Below are positions 9,114 through 20,500 of a stretch of 64,000 bases of DNA, piece by piece. The notes under the pieces were generated by a model, which made no database searches, had not been told where the DNA came from, and was given only the letters and a program-made list of their open reading frames with translations. Position 1 is the first letter of the stretch. Each line of letters opens with the position of its first letter. Made by a program: the position numbers and the translations under genes. The stretch spans positions 65,186,842 to 65,250,841 of the forward strand of contig CM047426.1 of the NCBI GenBank assembly GCA_026168455.1, given 5' to 3'. This stretch comes from Theocolax elegans. Its lineage: Eukaryota > Arthropoda > Insecta > Hymenoptera > Cerocephalidae.

Positions 9114-10587
9114 TGTGACGCTGCACTGGGGATCAGGGTGCAGGTCAATTAGGGTCTACTATTTAATATAAACAAAACAAGTATTTATTATACTAAACAA
9201 CTAAGTGAAAGGTGGGCGCCAGCCGCGTTAACTCGCGACGAATCTCGATAACACGCGGGTTATCGGTAAACACTTGGAGCCGTGCTCCACTGCTCGGATT
9301 CCGGTTCGCTGTAGGGGAGGGGAAGGGGAAGGATGGGACGGACGGGATGCTCGCACGCACTTCTTGGGGTACACGGCGGTACCGTCGGCCGAGAGAGGTA
9401 ATAATTACACCAACCTTAACGGAGTGTCCGGAACACTTGGTCGGGAGCAGCAAATCTCTATCTCTCTCTCTCTTTTTCTATCGCTTTCTCTCGCACACTA
9501 TGGTCACACACGCTATCGTTCGAGATAGTCGAGTCGACCGTCCGTAGAGCTCTGACTCTCGGCGTGCTCGAGAGTCCCGTGTTCGTACCGCGCGCCTGCG
9601 CAGTACGTACTCGTGCGCGGCACCTCGATCTCGCGTCGTGCGAGCGTGTCGAGTGCCGCAGTGTTCAGGCTGTATCGGTACGAATCGGCTGTATGGTGTT
9701 TGTTGACCTGGTGCAGTGTACCTCTCGGCGATGCTGTAGGACTTCCTCCTGGGTAATTATTACGTCGTTCCGTCTTGCTTATCTCAACTAATTGGTACGG
9801 CGTGAGTTTCAGGTACGAAGCTCACCCGCCGCTGCATTGCTGCCCGACGCCGCCTCGATCATCTCTCCACGACGACGACGTACCAGAACGACCGGTTCCA
9901 GGTCTTCAACTACTCCAGGTAATTCCTTCAGTGTTGGGGTCACGCTAGTGTGCGTGTTCAGGTGTTTAGTATTTTGCAAGGTCTGCTGTACACGTTGTTT
10001 GTGTACAGCAACCTAACCTCTTTGTCCTATACTTTCCTTGTACAGCTGTAGTGATTATATACAGCTGTACACGTATTCCCTTGTCTTTGTCTTCTGCCGA
10101 TTGCTGTTGATCCTCTTCCTTGCTCCTTACCCTTTTAATGCGTATTTGTTCTTATAAATATCTGTTTTACAGCTGTATCTTGCTTGGCGTTGGAGGTTCT
10201 TCGGCTTCCTGCCTGAGTACCATCTCATCGCCTTGGCTGCTATGCTGTGAGGCTTCGGAGGGTCCTGGAGACTTCGTAGTGATCGCCTCCCTTGACTATC
10301 CTGTTGGCTGTGCCAGACTCGGAGGAGCCCACCTGATGATTTGAGCTCGCCCAAGATCCTCATCGCCAGGATCACCTAGTGCTTCGGCTGCATGTGTGTG
10401 TTGCGCTTGAGGTGGGGTTATTAGACTGTGAGGGTAGGTAGGGCGTGGTTAATGTGCGGGTAGGTAACTAGGAAATAGTATATGGGTAGGTAGTATAGCT
10501 AGGGACTCGTTTAGCTTATCCGGGTAGGTAGGTGTTTGTCAGGGGTTCAGTCGCTCGCTCTTGACATGTGCAAAGCACATTGTCACA
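9114..10587 (-). repeat. 5' LTR of element 1 (1474 bp)
   Basis: The LTR is bounded by TGTGAC and GTCACA inverted termini. On the element strand it has four TACCTACCC motifs near its start, three TACAGCTGTA palindromes, and an AATAAA polyadenylation signal close to its 3' end (complement near 9183-9190). It resembles the 1515-bp LTR of element 3, except for a block of about 200 bp (around 9385-9560) that aligns poorly. Confidence 0.93.
10432..10530 (-). promoter_or_regulatory. Cluster of four GGGTAGGTA motifs in the LTR
   Basis: On the plus strand GGGTAGGTA starts at 10432, 10458, 10484 and 10522, with spacings of 26, 26 and 38. The same motif order and spacing occur in all four family A LTRs (1043-1141, 40360-40458 and 55267-55365 in complement). 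A repeated protein-binding site in the upstream part of the LTR is the likely meaning, but no factor is identified. Confidence 0.5.
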
Positions 10588-11155
10588 AAGTGTAGATACA
10601 GCAGAAGATGATAATGGAGAAAACTTAGATGTCATGTTACCTACAGAATTTCTTAATTCCCTTACACCTAATGGACTTCCTCTACATAAATTACAATTAA
10701 AAGTAGATGCAATAGTAATTCTTCTAAGAAATTTAAATGTGAATGAAGGTCTTTGTAATGGAACAAGATTATTAGTAACAAAACTTATGAAACATTTAAT
10801 TAAAGCAGAAATTATAAGCGGAAAAAAAATTGGAAAATTAGTTTTAATACCAAGAATCACTTTGTCACCATCTAAAGAAGATATACCATTCAACATGCGC
10901 AGAAAACAATTTCCCATTCGATTAGGTTTTGCAATGACTATTAACAAATCACAAGGACAGTCATACAAACAAGTTGGTATCTATTTACCATCTCCAATTT
11001 TTAGCCATGGTCAATTATACGTAGCTCTTTCAAGAGCTAAAAGTAGAAAAAATTTAAAAATATTACTGTTAAACAATGAAGAAATAGAAAATGATAAATT
11101 AAAAAATAAACACAAAATTTACACTAACAATATAGTGTTTAAAAAAGTATTGTAA
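10588..11155 (+). pseudogene. Helitron Rep/Pif1-type helicase, C-terminal remnant
   Basis: An open stretch of about 188 codons reads from the LTR edge to a stop at 11153-11155. It has the conserved C-terminal helicase pattern of Helitron RepHel and Pif1 proteins: LPTEFLNSL, LLRNLN, GLCNGTRL, FAMTINKSQGQ (helicase motif V) and LYVALSRAKS (motif VI). In Helitrons this helicase serves rolling-circle transposition. The N-terminal Rep and ATP-binding parts are missing, because element 1 inserted into the gene. The apparent Met at 10568 belongs to the LTR and is not the true start. A Helitron is favoured over a host PIF1 gene from wording typical of the transposon family. Confidence 0.8.
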
Positions 11156-11523
11156 ATGAGTAGACGAAAATTTATACACATTTTATATAAATTTTATAAA
11201 TAAATAAAAATGGAAGTATGAAAAAAAACATTAAAATATTAGAACTATTGAATGATTAAAGTGAATATGCAAAATAATTAATAATTGTTTGCGCTGAAAA
11301 TCATTAAAATACAATTGAAAACCGGCTGCAACATATCATATTGTAAATGACAAATCATTACATTAGTTATAATAAATAAGAAAAATGAAATATAAGAAAA
11401 ATCCATTGAAATATTGCTACTACTGAATCATTAAAATAAATATGCAAAATAATTGATAATTCTTTGCGCTGTAAATCATTAACATGATTAAAAACCGGCT
11501 GCAACATATAATATTGTAAATGA
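11149..11523 (+). repeat. Two tandem copies (191 and 173 bp) behind the Helitron ORF
   Basis: ATTGTAAATGA occurs at 11149, 11340 and 11513. Each interval contains TATGCAAAATAATT, TTTGCGCTG and ACCGGCTGCAACATAT in the same order. The first copy overlaps the stop codon of the helicase remnant. It is probably subterminal repeat sequence of the Helitron. I could not find a convincing CTRR terminus with hairpin. Confidence 0.6.
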
Positions 11524-13082
11524 GTACAAAAAAGTATATACTCATTACATCAATTACTAAAAAAATAGAAAATATAACAAAACTTCAGAAACAAGTAAAA
11601 TTATATAATACTAAAACCAAAATTCCCATTAGATAAGCTATCTTCTGAAAACCTGTGTAACGAATTTAATATCATGATTACCGTAATATAATAAATATTT
11701 GCATCGAGCGTCATCAAAAAAGTATTAAAAGACAGGTTAAAATATATACTGTATCATGTAATTAATTATCTCGTTACAAAATGGAATTTGTAATAAAAAA
11801 AATATAACTCTTGAAATGTATACCTTACCACCACGTCCTCGTCGTAAGAGTCGGATAACAACATTGATATGTTGGCTAACGCTGGAAGAATAAATATGCT
11901 TTACGGAGCGTGTGTTATAACTATACACGAAAAATCTAAATGACTTCAGTACAACATGTCTTGGTCTGCAGAAACGACATCAGGTTTTCATCAAATACAC
12001 TATCCAAGAGCCTAACTCTCATCCAATAATGTATAAATAGTTATTTAAAATTATCAAATAAAACGAAAACATTGGAAAGTCGACACAAAACATATGGAGT
12101 TCTCACATCATTTCAACTCGTCTACGCGAGATCAAGATTCGAGATGCCTTTTTGAAACGATTGCCCGCTCATATACTATAAAGGACCCCTGCAATAATGA
12201 TGAAAATGGAGTCGAAATCTCACGAATGATTGACATTTGACGGATTCTTTGAATGTCACGAAATAATTGATAGTCATTAGATGATCAAGTTTTCAGTTGA
12301 ACTTTATTTTCAGTTCTGTCTTTGATGTTTTTTTTAATCTATAACCTCTTTTAAAAAACCAAAATATTGGAAAGTCGACACAAAACATATCGAGTTCTCA
12401 CACTCTTTTCAATCGTCTGTACAATAGTAGTTACATGTAATTTTAAAGAAATTTTGATTAATTTTAAAACTTTGGTAGTTAATTATCATATTTTGTTTAT
12501 TTCTCAATTTTTTTTACAAAAACGACATCTCAGTCACCACATTAATTATACCATAATCCTCTTCGCAATGCGCAAATTATCATTGTTGGTGTTAAGGGTA
12601 GAGTACAGTTATAAAAATATTTTTGTAATTTTTATAAAATATTATGTGAAATGTCATGTTTATAAAATATATTATAAAAAATATTCTTTTTTGATGATTT
12701 TTAACACATTCATTAAGTAAAATATTAAAATATTATCAAAAATAGGCTTAAAACAGGTGCAAATACAAAAAACTCCTTGCAGGATAAAAGTTGTCGAAGG
12801 GCTTTAATCCAAGAAAATTTAAATTTATATGCATGTAAACTTCAACTTTACACAGCGAATTTGGTGTATCTATAAAAATGCAATTTCTGCCTTGATAAAC
12901 CCAATTGGTTTACTAATTATTTAAAAAATGTTATGTTTTTCATTTAAAAAATGAACATAAAAATGTCACATTTAACTTGAAAGAAAAAAGGGTGTGTAAC
13001 TATTTTACATATACTCATCTAAAATACGCACGATCAAAATACAACCGAGTGAGCGTTAGAGAGCGAGGTATCTGTTGCTAGT
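11524..13082. other. AT-rich sequence with one spaced direct repeat
   Basis: I see no gene. A 37-bp direct repeat (12071-12107 and 12366-12402, one mismatch, starting ATTGGAAAGTCGACAC) recurs 295 bp apart. It could be the edges of a small mobile element or local duplication. The remaining short ORFs lack codon bias or recognisable motifs. Confidence 0.5.
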
Positions 13083-15749
13083 CTTATATTAACTTCTAGT
13101 CTGCTTGTTTGCCAATTTACAGCAAATGCACACCTATAGTTTTCATTATTTTTCTCTATTTGTGTCAGAAACAATGAAATTTGGTGATTTTCCCGGTAAT
13201 TAGTTACCAATAAGTAAATAGCAAAGGTTGCACAACTCTTGGGAATATGTGGACATCTTTTCTTAATATCTTGTGTGCTTGTTTGCCTATCTACAGCAAA
13301 TGCACACCGATAGTTTTCATTATTTTTCTGTGTTTGTGTCAAAAACACTGAAATTTGATGATTTCCCGGTAATTAGTTAACAATAATTAAATAAAAAAGG
13401 TTGTGCAACTCCCGTTAGTACGTGGACATCTTTTATTAACTTCTAGTCTGCTTGTTTGCCAATTTACAGCAAATGCACACCGATAGTTTTCATTATTTTT
13501 CTCTATTTGTGTCAGAAACAATGAAATTTGGTGATTTTCCCGGTAATTAGATAACAATAATTAAATAGCAAAGGTTGCGCAACTCTTGGGAATATGTGGA
13601 CATCTTTTCTTAATATCTTGTGTGCTTGTTTGCCAATCTACAGCAAATGCACACCGATAGTTTTCATTATTTTCTGTGTGTGTGTCAAAAACACTGAAAT
13701 TTGATGATTTTCCTGGTAATTAGTTAACAATAATTAAATAACAAAGGTTGTGCATGTCCCGGGTGTACGTGGACATCTTATATTAACTTCTAGTCTGCTT
13801 GTTTGCCAATTTACAGCAAATGCACACCGATAATTTTCATTATTTTTATCTATTTGTGTCAGAAACAATGAAATTTGGTGATTTTCCCGGTAATTAGTTA
13901 CCAATAAGTAAATAGCAAAGGTTGCGCAACACTTGGGAATATGTGGACATCTTTTCTTAATATCTTGTGTGCTTGTTTGCCAATCTACAGCAAATGTACA
14001 CTGATAGTTTTCATTATTTTCTGTGTGTGTGTCAAAAACACTGAAATTTGATGATTTTCCTGGTAATTAGTTAACAATAATTAAATAACAAAGGCTGTGC
14101 ATGTCCCGGGTATACGTGGACATCTTATATTAACTTCTAGTCTGCTTGTTTGCCAATTTACAGCAAATGCACACCGATAGTTTTCATTATTTTTCTCTAT
14201 GTGTGTCAGAAACAATGAAATTTGGAGATTTTCCCGGTAATTAGTTACCAATAAGTAAATAGCAAAGGTTGCGCAACACTTGGGAATATGTGGACATCTT
14301 TTCTTAATATCTTGTGTGCTTGTTTGCCAATCTACAGCAAATGCACACTGATAGTTTTCATTATTTTCTGTGTGTGTGTCAAAAACACTGAAATTTGATG
14401 ATTTTCCTGGTAATTAATTAACAATAATTAAATAACAAAGGTTGTGCATGTCCCGGGTATACGTGGACATCTTATATTAACTCCTAGTCTGCTTGTTTGC
14501 CAATTTACAGCAAATGCACACAGATAGTTTACATTATTTTTCTCTATTTGTGTCAGAAACAATGAAATTTGGTGATTTTCCCGGTAATTAGTTACCCATA
14601 AGTAAATAGCAAAGGTTGCGCAACACTTGGGAATATGTGGACATCTTTTCTTAATATCTTGTGTGCTTGTTTGCCAATCTGCAGCAAATGCACACTGATA
14701 GTATTCATTATTTTCTGTGTGTGTGTCAAAAACACTGAAATTTGATGATTTTCCTGGTAATTAGTTAACAATAATTAAATAACAAAGGTTGTGCATGTCC
14801 CGGGTATACGTGGACATCTTATATTAACTTCTAGTCTGCTTGTTTGCCAATTTACAGCAAATGCACACCGATAGTTTTCATTATTTTTCTCTATTTGTGT
14901 CAGAAACAATGAAATTTGGTGATTTTCCCGGTAATTAGTTACCAATAAGTAAATAGCAAAGGTTGCGCAACACTTGGGAATATGTGGACATCTTTTCTTA
15001 ATATCTTGTGTGCTTGTTTGCCAATCTACAGCAAATGCACACTGATAGTTTTCATTATTTTCTGTGTGTGTGTCAAAAATACTGAAATTTGATGATTTTC
15101 CTGGTAATTATTTAACAATATTTAAATAACAAAGGTTGTGCATGTCCCGGGTATACGTGGACATCTTATATTAACTTCTAGTCTGCTTGTTTGCCAATTT
15201 ACAGCAAATGCACACCGATAGTTTACATTATTTTTCTCTATTTGTGTCAGAAACAATGAAATTTGGTGATTTTCCCGGTAATTAGTTACCAATAAGTAAA
15301 TAGCAAAGGTTGCACAACTCTTGGGAATATGTGGACATCTTTTCTTAATATCTTGTGTGCTTGTTTGCCTATCTACAGCAAATGCACACCGATAGTTTTC
15401 ATTATTTTTCTGTGTTTGTGTCAAAAACACTGAAATTTGATGATTTCCCGGTAATTAGTTAACAATAATTAAATAAAAAAGGTTGTGCAACTCCCGTTAG
15501 TACGTGGACATCTTTTATTAACTTCTAGTCTGCTTGTTTGCCAATTTACAGCAAATGCACACCGATAGTTTTCATTATTTTTCTCTATTTGTGTCAGAAA
15601 CAATGAAATTTGGTGATTTTCCCGGTAATTAGTTACCAATAATTAAATAGCAAAGGTTGCGCAACTCTTGGGAATATGTGGACATCTTTTCTTAACATCT
15701 TGTGTGCTTGTTTGCCAATCTACAGCAAATGCACACCGATAGTTTTCAT

Positions 15750-17630
15750 TATTTTTATCTATTTGTGTCAGAAACAATGAAATTTGGTGATTTTCCCGGT
15801 AATTAGTTACCAATAATTAAATAGCAAAGGTTGCACAACTCTTGGGAATATGTGGACATCTTTTCTTAATATCTTGTGTACTTGTTTGCCAATTTACAGC
15901 AAATGCACACTGATAGTTTTCATTATTTTTCTCTATTAGTGTCAAAAACTCTGAAATTTCATGATTTTCCTGGTAATTAGATAACAATAATTAAATAGCA
16001 AAGGTTGCGCAACACTTGGGAATATGTGGACATCTTTTCTTAATATCTTGTGTGCTTGTTTGCCAATCTACAGCAAATGCACACCGATAGTTTTCATTAT
16101 TTTCTGTGTGTGTGTCAAAAACACTGAAATTTGATGATTTTCCTGGTAATAAGTGAACAATAATTAAATAACAAAGGTTGTGCATCTCCCGGGTGTACGT
16201 GGACATCTTTTATTAATTTCTAGTCTGCTTGTTTGTCAATTTACAGCTAATGCAAACTAATAGTTTTCATTATTTTTCTGTGTGTGTCAAAAACACTGAA
16301 ATTTGATAATTTTCCTGGTAATAAGTTAACAATAAGTAAATATCAAAGGTTGTGCATGTCCCGGGTGTAGGTGGACATCTTATATTAACTTGTAGTCTGC
16401 TTGTTTGCCAATTTACAGCAAATGCACACCGATAGTTTTCATTATTTTTCTCTATTTGTGTCAGAAACAATGAAATTTGGTGATTTTCCCGGTAATTAGT
16501 TACCAATAATTAAATAGCAAAGGTTGCGCAACTCTTGGGAATATGTGGACATCTTTTCTTAACATCTTGTGTGCTTGTTTGCCAATCTACAGCAAACGCA
16601 AACTAATAGTTTTCATTATTTTTCTGTGTGTGTCAAAAACACTGAAATTTGATAATTTTCCTGGTAATAAGTTAACAATAAGTAAATATCAAAGGTTGTG
16701 CATGTCCCGGGTGTAGGTGGACATCTTATATTAACTTGTAGTCTGCTTGTTTGCCAATTTACAGCAAATGCACACCGATAGTTTTCATTATTTTTCTCTA
16801 TTTGTGTCAGAAACAATGAAATTTGGTGATTTTCCCGGTAATTAGTTACCAATAATTAAATAGCAAAGGTTGCGCAACTCTTGGGAATATGTGGACATCT
16901 TTTCTTAATATCTTGTGTGCTTGTTTGCCAATTTACAGCAAATGCACACTGATAGTTTTCATTATTTTTCTCTATTAGTGTCAAAAACTCTGAAATTTCA
17001 TGATTTTCCTGGTAATTAGATAACAATAATTAAATAGCAAAGGTTGCGCAACACTTGGGAATATGTGGACATCTTTTCTTAATATCTTGTGTGCTTGTTT
17101 GCCAATCTACAGCAAATGCACACCGATAGTTTTCATTATTTTCTGTGTGTGTGTCAAAAACACTGAAATTTGATGATTTTCCTGGTAATAAGTGAACAAT
17201 AATTAAATAACAAAGGTTGTGCATCTCCCGGGTGTACGTGGACATCTTTTATTAATTTCTAGTCTGCTTGTTTGTCAATTTACAGCTAATGCAAACTAAT
17301 AGTTTTCATTATTTTTCTGTGTGTGTCAAAAACACTGAAATTTGATGATTTTCCTGGTAATAAGTTAACAATAAGTAAATATCAAAGGTTGTGCATGTCC
17401 CGGGTGTAGGTGGACATCTTATATTAACTTGTAGTCTGCTTGTTTGCCAATTTACAGCAAATGCACACCGATAGTTTTCATTATTTTTCTCTATTTGTGT
17501 CAGAAACAATGAAATTTGGTGATTTTCCCGGTAATTAGTTACCAATAATTAAATAGCAAAGGTTGCGCAACTCTTGGGAATATGTGGACATCTTTTCTTA
17601 ACATCTTGTGTGCTTGTTTGCCAATCTACA
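15750..17630. repeat. Higher-order repeat in satellite, 1039-bp period (first pair)
   Basis: The 15991-16206 segment recurs at 17030-17245, exactly 1039 bp away, with an identical translated frame. The similarity runs from about 15750/16790 to 16590/17630. This is 6 monomers of 173 bp. Within it a 346-bp dimer is also repeated (16270-16506 and 16616-16852). Confidence 0.8.
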
Positions 17631-18249
17631 GCAAATGCACACCGATAGTTTTCATTATTTTTCTGTGTTTGTGTCAAAAACACTGAAATTTGATGATTTC
17701 CCGGTAATTAGTTAACAATAATTAATTAAAAAAGGTTGTGAACTCCCGGGAGTACGTCGATATTTTTTATTAACATCTAGTCCGCTTGTTTGCCAATTTA
17801 CAGCAAATACACAACGATAGTTTTCATTATTTTTCTGTGTTTGTGTCCAAAACACTGAAATTTGATGATTTCCCGGTAATTAGTTAACAATAATTAAATA
17901 GCAAAGGTTGCACAACTCTTGGGAATATGTGGACATCTTTTCTTAACATCTTGTGTGCTTGTTTGCCAATCTACAGCAAATGCACACCGATAGTTTTCAT
18001 TATTTTTCTCTATTTGTGCCAAAAATACTGAAATTTGATGATTTCCCGGTAATTAGTTAACAATAATTAAATAAAAAAGGTTGCGCAACTCTTGGGAATA
18101 TGTGGACATCTTTTCTTAACATCTTGTGTGCTTGTTTGCCAATCTACAGCAAATGCACACCGATAGTTTTCATTATTTTTCTCTATTTGTGCCAAAAATA
18201 CTGAAATTTGATGATTTCCCGGTAATTAGTGAACAATAATTAAATAACA

Positions 18250-20500
18250 AAGGTTGTGCAACTTCCGGGAGTATGTGGACATCTTTTCTTAACATCTTAT
18301 GTGCTTGGTTGCCTATTTGCAGCAAATGCACACCGATAATTTTCATTACTTTTCTGTATTTGTGTCAAAAACACTGAAATTTGATGTTCACGGTAATTAG
18401 TTAACAATTATTGAATAGCATATGTTGCGCAACTCTTGGGAATATATGAACATCTTTTATTAACATCTTGTGTGCGTGTTTGCCCATCTACAGCAAATGC
18501 ACACCGACAGTTTTCATTATTTTTCTGTATTTGTGTCAAAAACACTGAAATTTGATGATTTTCTCGGTAATTAGTTAACAATAATTAAATAACAAAGGTT
18601 GTGCAACTCCTGGGAGTATGTGGACATCTTTTCTTAACATCTTGTGTGCTTGTTTGCATATTTGCAGCAAATGCACACCGATAATTTTCATTACTTTTCT
18701 GTATTTGTGTCAAAAACACTGAAATTTGATGTTCACGGTAATTAGTTAACAATTATTGAATAGCAAATGTTGCGCAACTCTTGGGAATATATGGACATCT
18801 TTTATTAACATCTTGTACGCGTGTTTACCCATCTACAGCAAATGCACACCGATAGTTTTCATTATGTTTCTGTATTTGTGTCAAAAACACTGAAATTTGA
18901 TGATTTTCCCGGTAATTAGTTAACAAGAATTAAATAACAATGGTTGTGCATCACCCGGGGGAACGTGGACATCTTTTGTTAAGATCTTCTGTGCTTGTTT
19001 GCCAATCTATAGCAAATGCGCACCCGATAGTTTTCATTATTTTTCTGTATTTGTGTCAAAAACACTGAAATTTGATGATTTTCCCGGTAATTAGTTAACA
19101 AGAATTAAATAACAAGGGTTGTGCATCTCCCGGGGGAACGTGGATATCTTTTTTTAACATCTTGTGTGCGTGTTTGCCTATCTACAGCAAATGCACACCG
19201 ATAGTTTTCATTATATTTCTGTATTTGTGTCAAAAACACTGAAATTTGATGATTTTCCCGGTAATTAGTTAACAATAATTAAATAAAATAGGATGTGCAA
19301 CTTCCGGGAGTATGTGAACATCTTTTATTAACATCTTGTGTGCTTGGTTGCCTATTTGCAGCAAATGCACACCGATAATTTTCATTTTTTTTCTGTATTT
19401 GTGTCAAAAACACTGATATTTGATGTTCACGGTAATTAGTTAACAATTATTAAATAGTAAATGTTGCGCAACTCTTGAGAATATATGGAAATCTTTTATT
19501 AACATCTTGTGTGCGTGTTTGCCCATCTACAGCAAATGCACACCGACAGTTTTCATTATTTTTCTGTATTTGTGTCAAAAACACTGAAATTTGATGATTT
19601 TCTCGGTAATAAGTTAACAATAATTAAATAACAAAGGTTGTGCAACTCCTGGGAGTATGTGGACATCTTTTCTTAACATCTTGTGTGCTTGTTTGCATAT
19701 TTGCAGCAAATGCACACCGATAATTTTCATTACTTTTCTGTATTTGTGTCAAAAACACTGAAATTTGATGTTCACGGTAATTAGTTAACAATTATTGAAT
19801 AGCAAATGTTGCGCAACTCTTGGGAATATATGGACATCTTTTATTAACATCTTGTACGCGTGTTTACCCATCTACAGCAAATGCACACCGATAGTTTTCA
19901 TTATGTTTCTGTATTTGTGTCAAAAACACTGAAATTTGATGATTTTCCCGGTAATTAGTTAACAAGAATTAAATAACAATGGTTGTGCATCACCCGGGGG
20001 AACGTGGACATCTTTTGTTAAGATCCTCTGTGCTTGTTTGCCAATCTATAGCAAATGCGCACCCGATAGTTTTCATTATTTTTCTGTATTTGTGTCAAAA
20101 ACACTGAAATTTGATGATTTTCCCGGTAATTAGTTAACAAGAATTAAATAACAAGGGTTGTGCATCTCCCGGGGGAACGTGGACATCTTTTTTTAACATC
20201 TTGTGTGCGTGTTTGCCTATCTACAGCAAATGCACACCGATAGTTTTCATTATATTTCTGTATTTGTGTCAAATCACTGAAATTTGATGATTTTCCCGGT
20301 AATTAGTTAACAATAATTAAATAAAATAGGATGTGCAACTTCCGGGAGTATGTGTACATCTTTTATTAACATCTTGTGTGCTTGGTTGCCTATTTGCAGC
20401 AAATGCACACCGATAATTTTCATTTTTTTTCTGTATTTGTGTCAAAAACACTGAAATTTGATGTTCACGGTAATTAGTTAACAATTATTAAATAGCAAAT
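18250..20500. repeat. Higher-order repeat in satellite, 1039-bp period (second block)
   Basis: Diagnostic variants such as CTTGTACGCGTGTTTACCC (18812 and 19851) and ATCTTGTGTGCTTGGTTGCC (19333 and 20371) recur at 1038-1039 bp. The 6-monomer period is the same as in the first pair, although the monomer variants differ. Confidence 0.8.

Larger units (their letters stand above)
1..10587 (-). mobile_element. Element 1: Ty3/Gypsy LTR retrotransposon, family A (left end cut by window)
   Basis: Read on the minus strand, the order is 5' LTR (9114-10587), tRNA-Lys primer-binding site, leader, gag, pol, purine tract and 3' LTR (1-1198, truncated by the window edge). The protease-RT-RNase H-integrase order in pol is that of Ty3/Gypsy. 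Both large ORFs are open and the visible LTR parts look identical, so this should be a recent and possibly active copy. Its right flank is a Helitron helicase remnant starting AAGT. The left flank is outside the window, so the target-site duplication cannot be checked. Confidence 0.95.

Noticed and set aside
11149..11523. Link between the 173-bp unit behind the Helitron and the 173-bp satellite
   Set aside because: Lengths agree by chance. I see no sequence similarity between the two.
13034..17545. Several similar minus-strand ORFs in the satellite (about 70-100 codons)
   Set aside because: They are chance open frames in a 173-bp repeat. The period is not a multiple of three, so frames do not continue from unit to unit.
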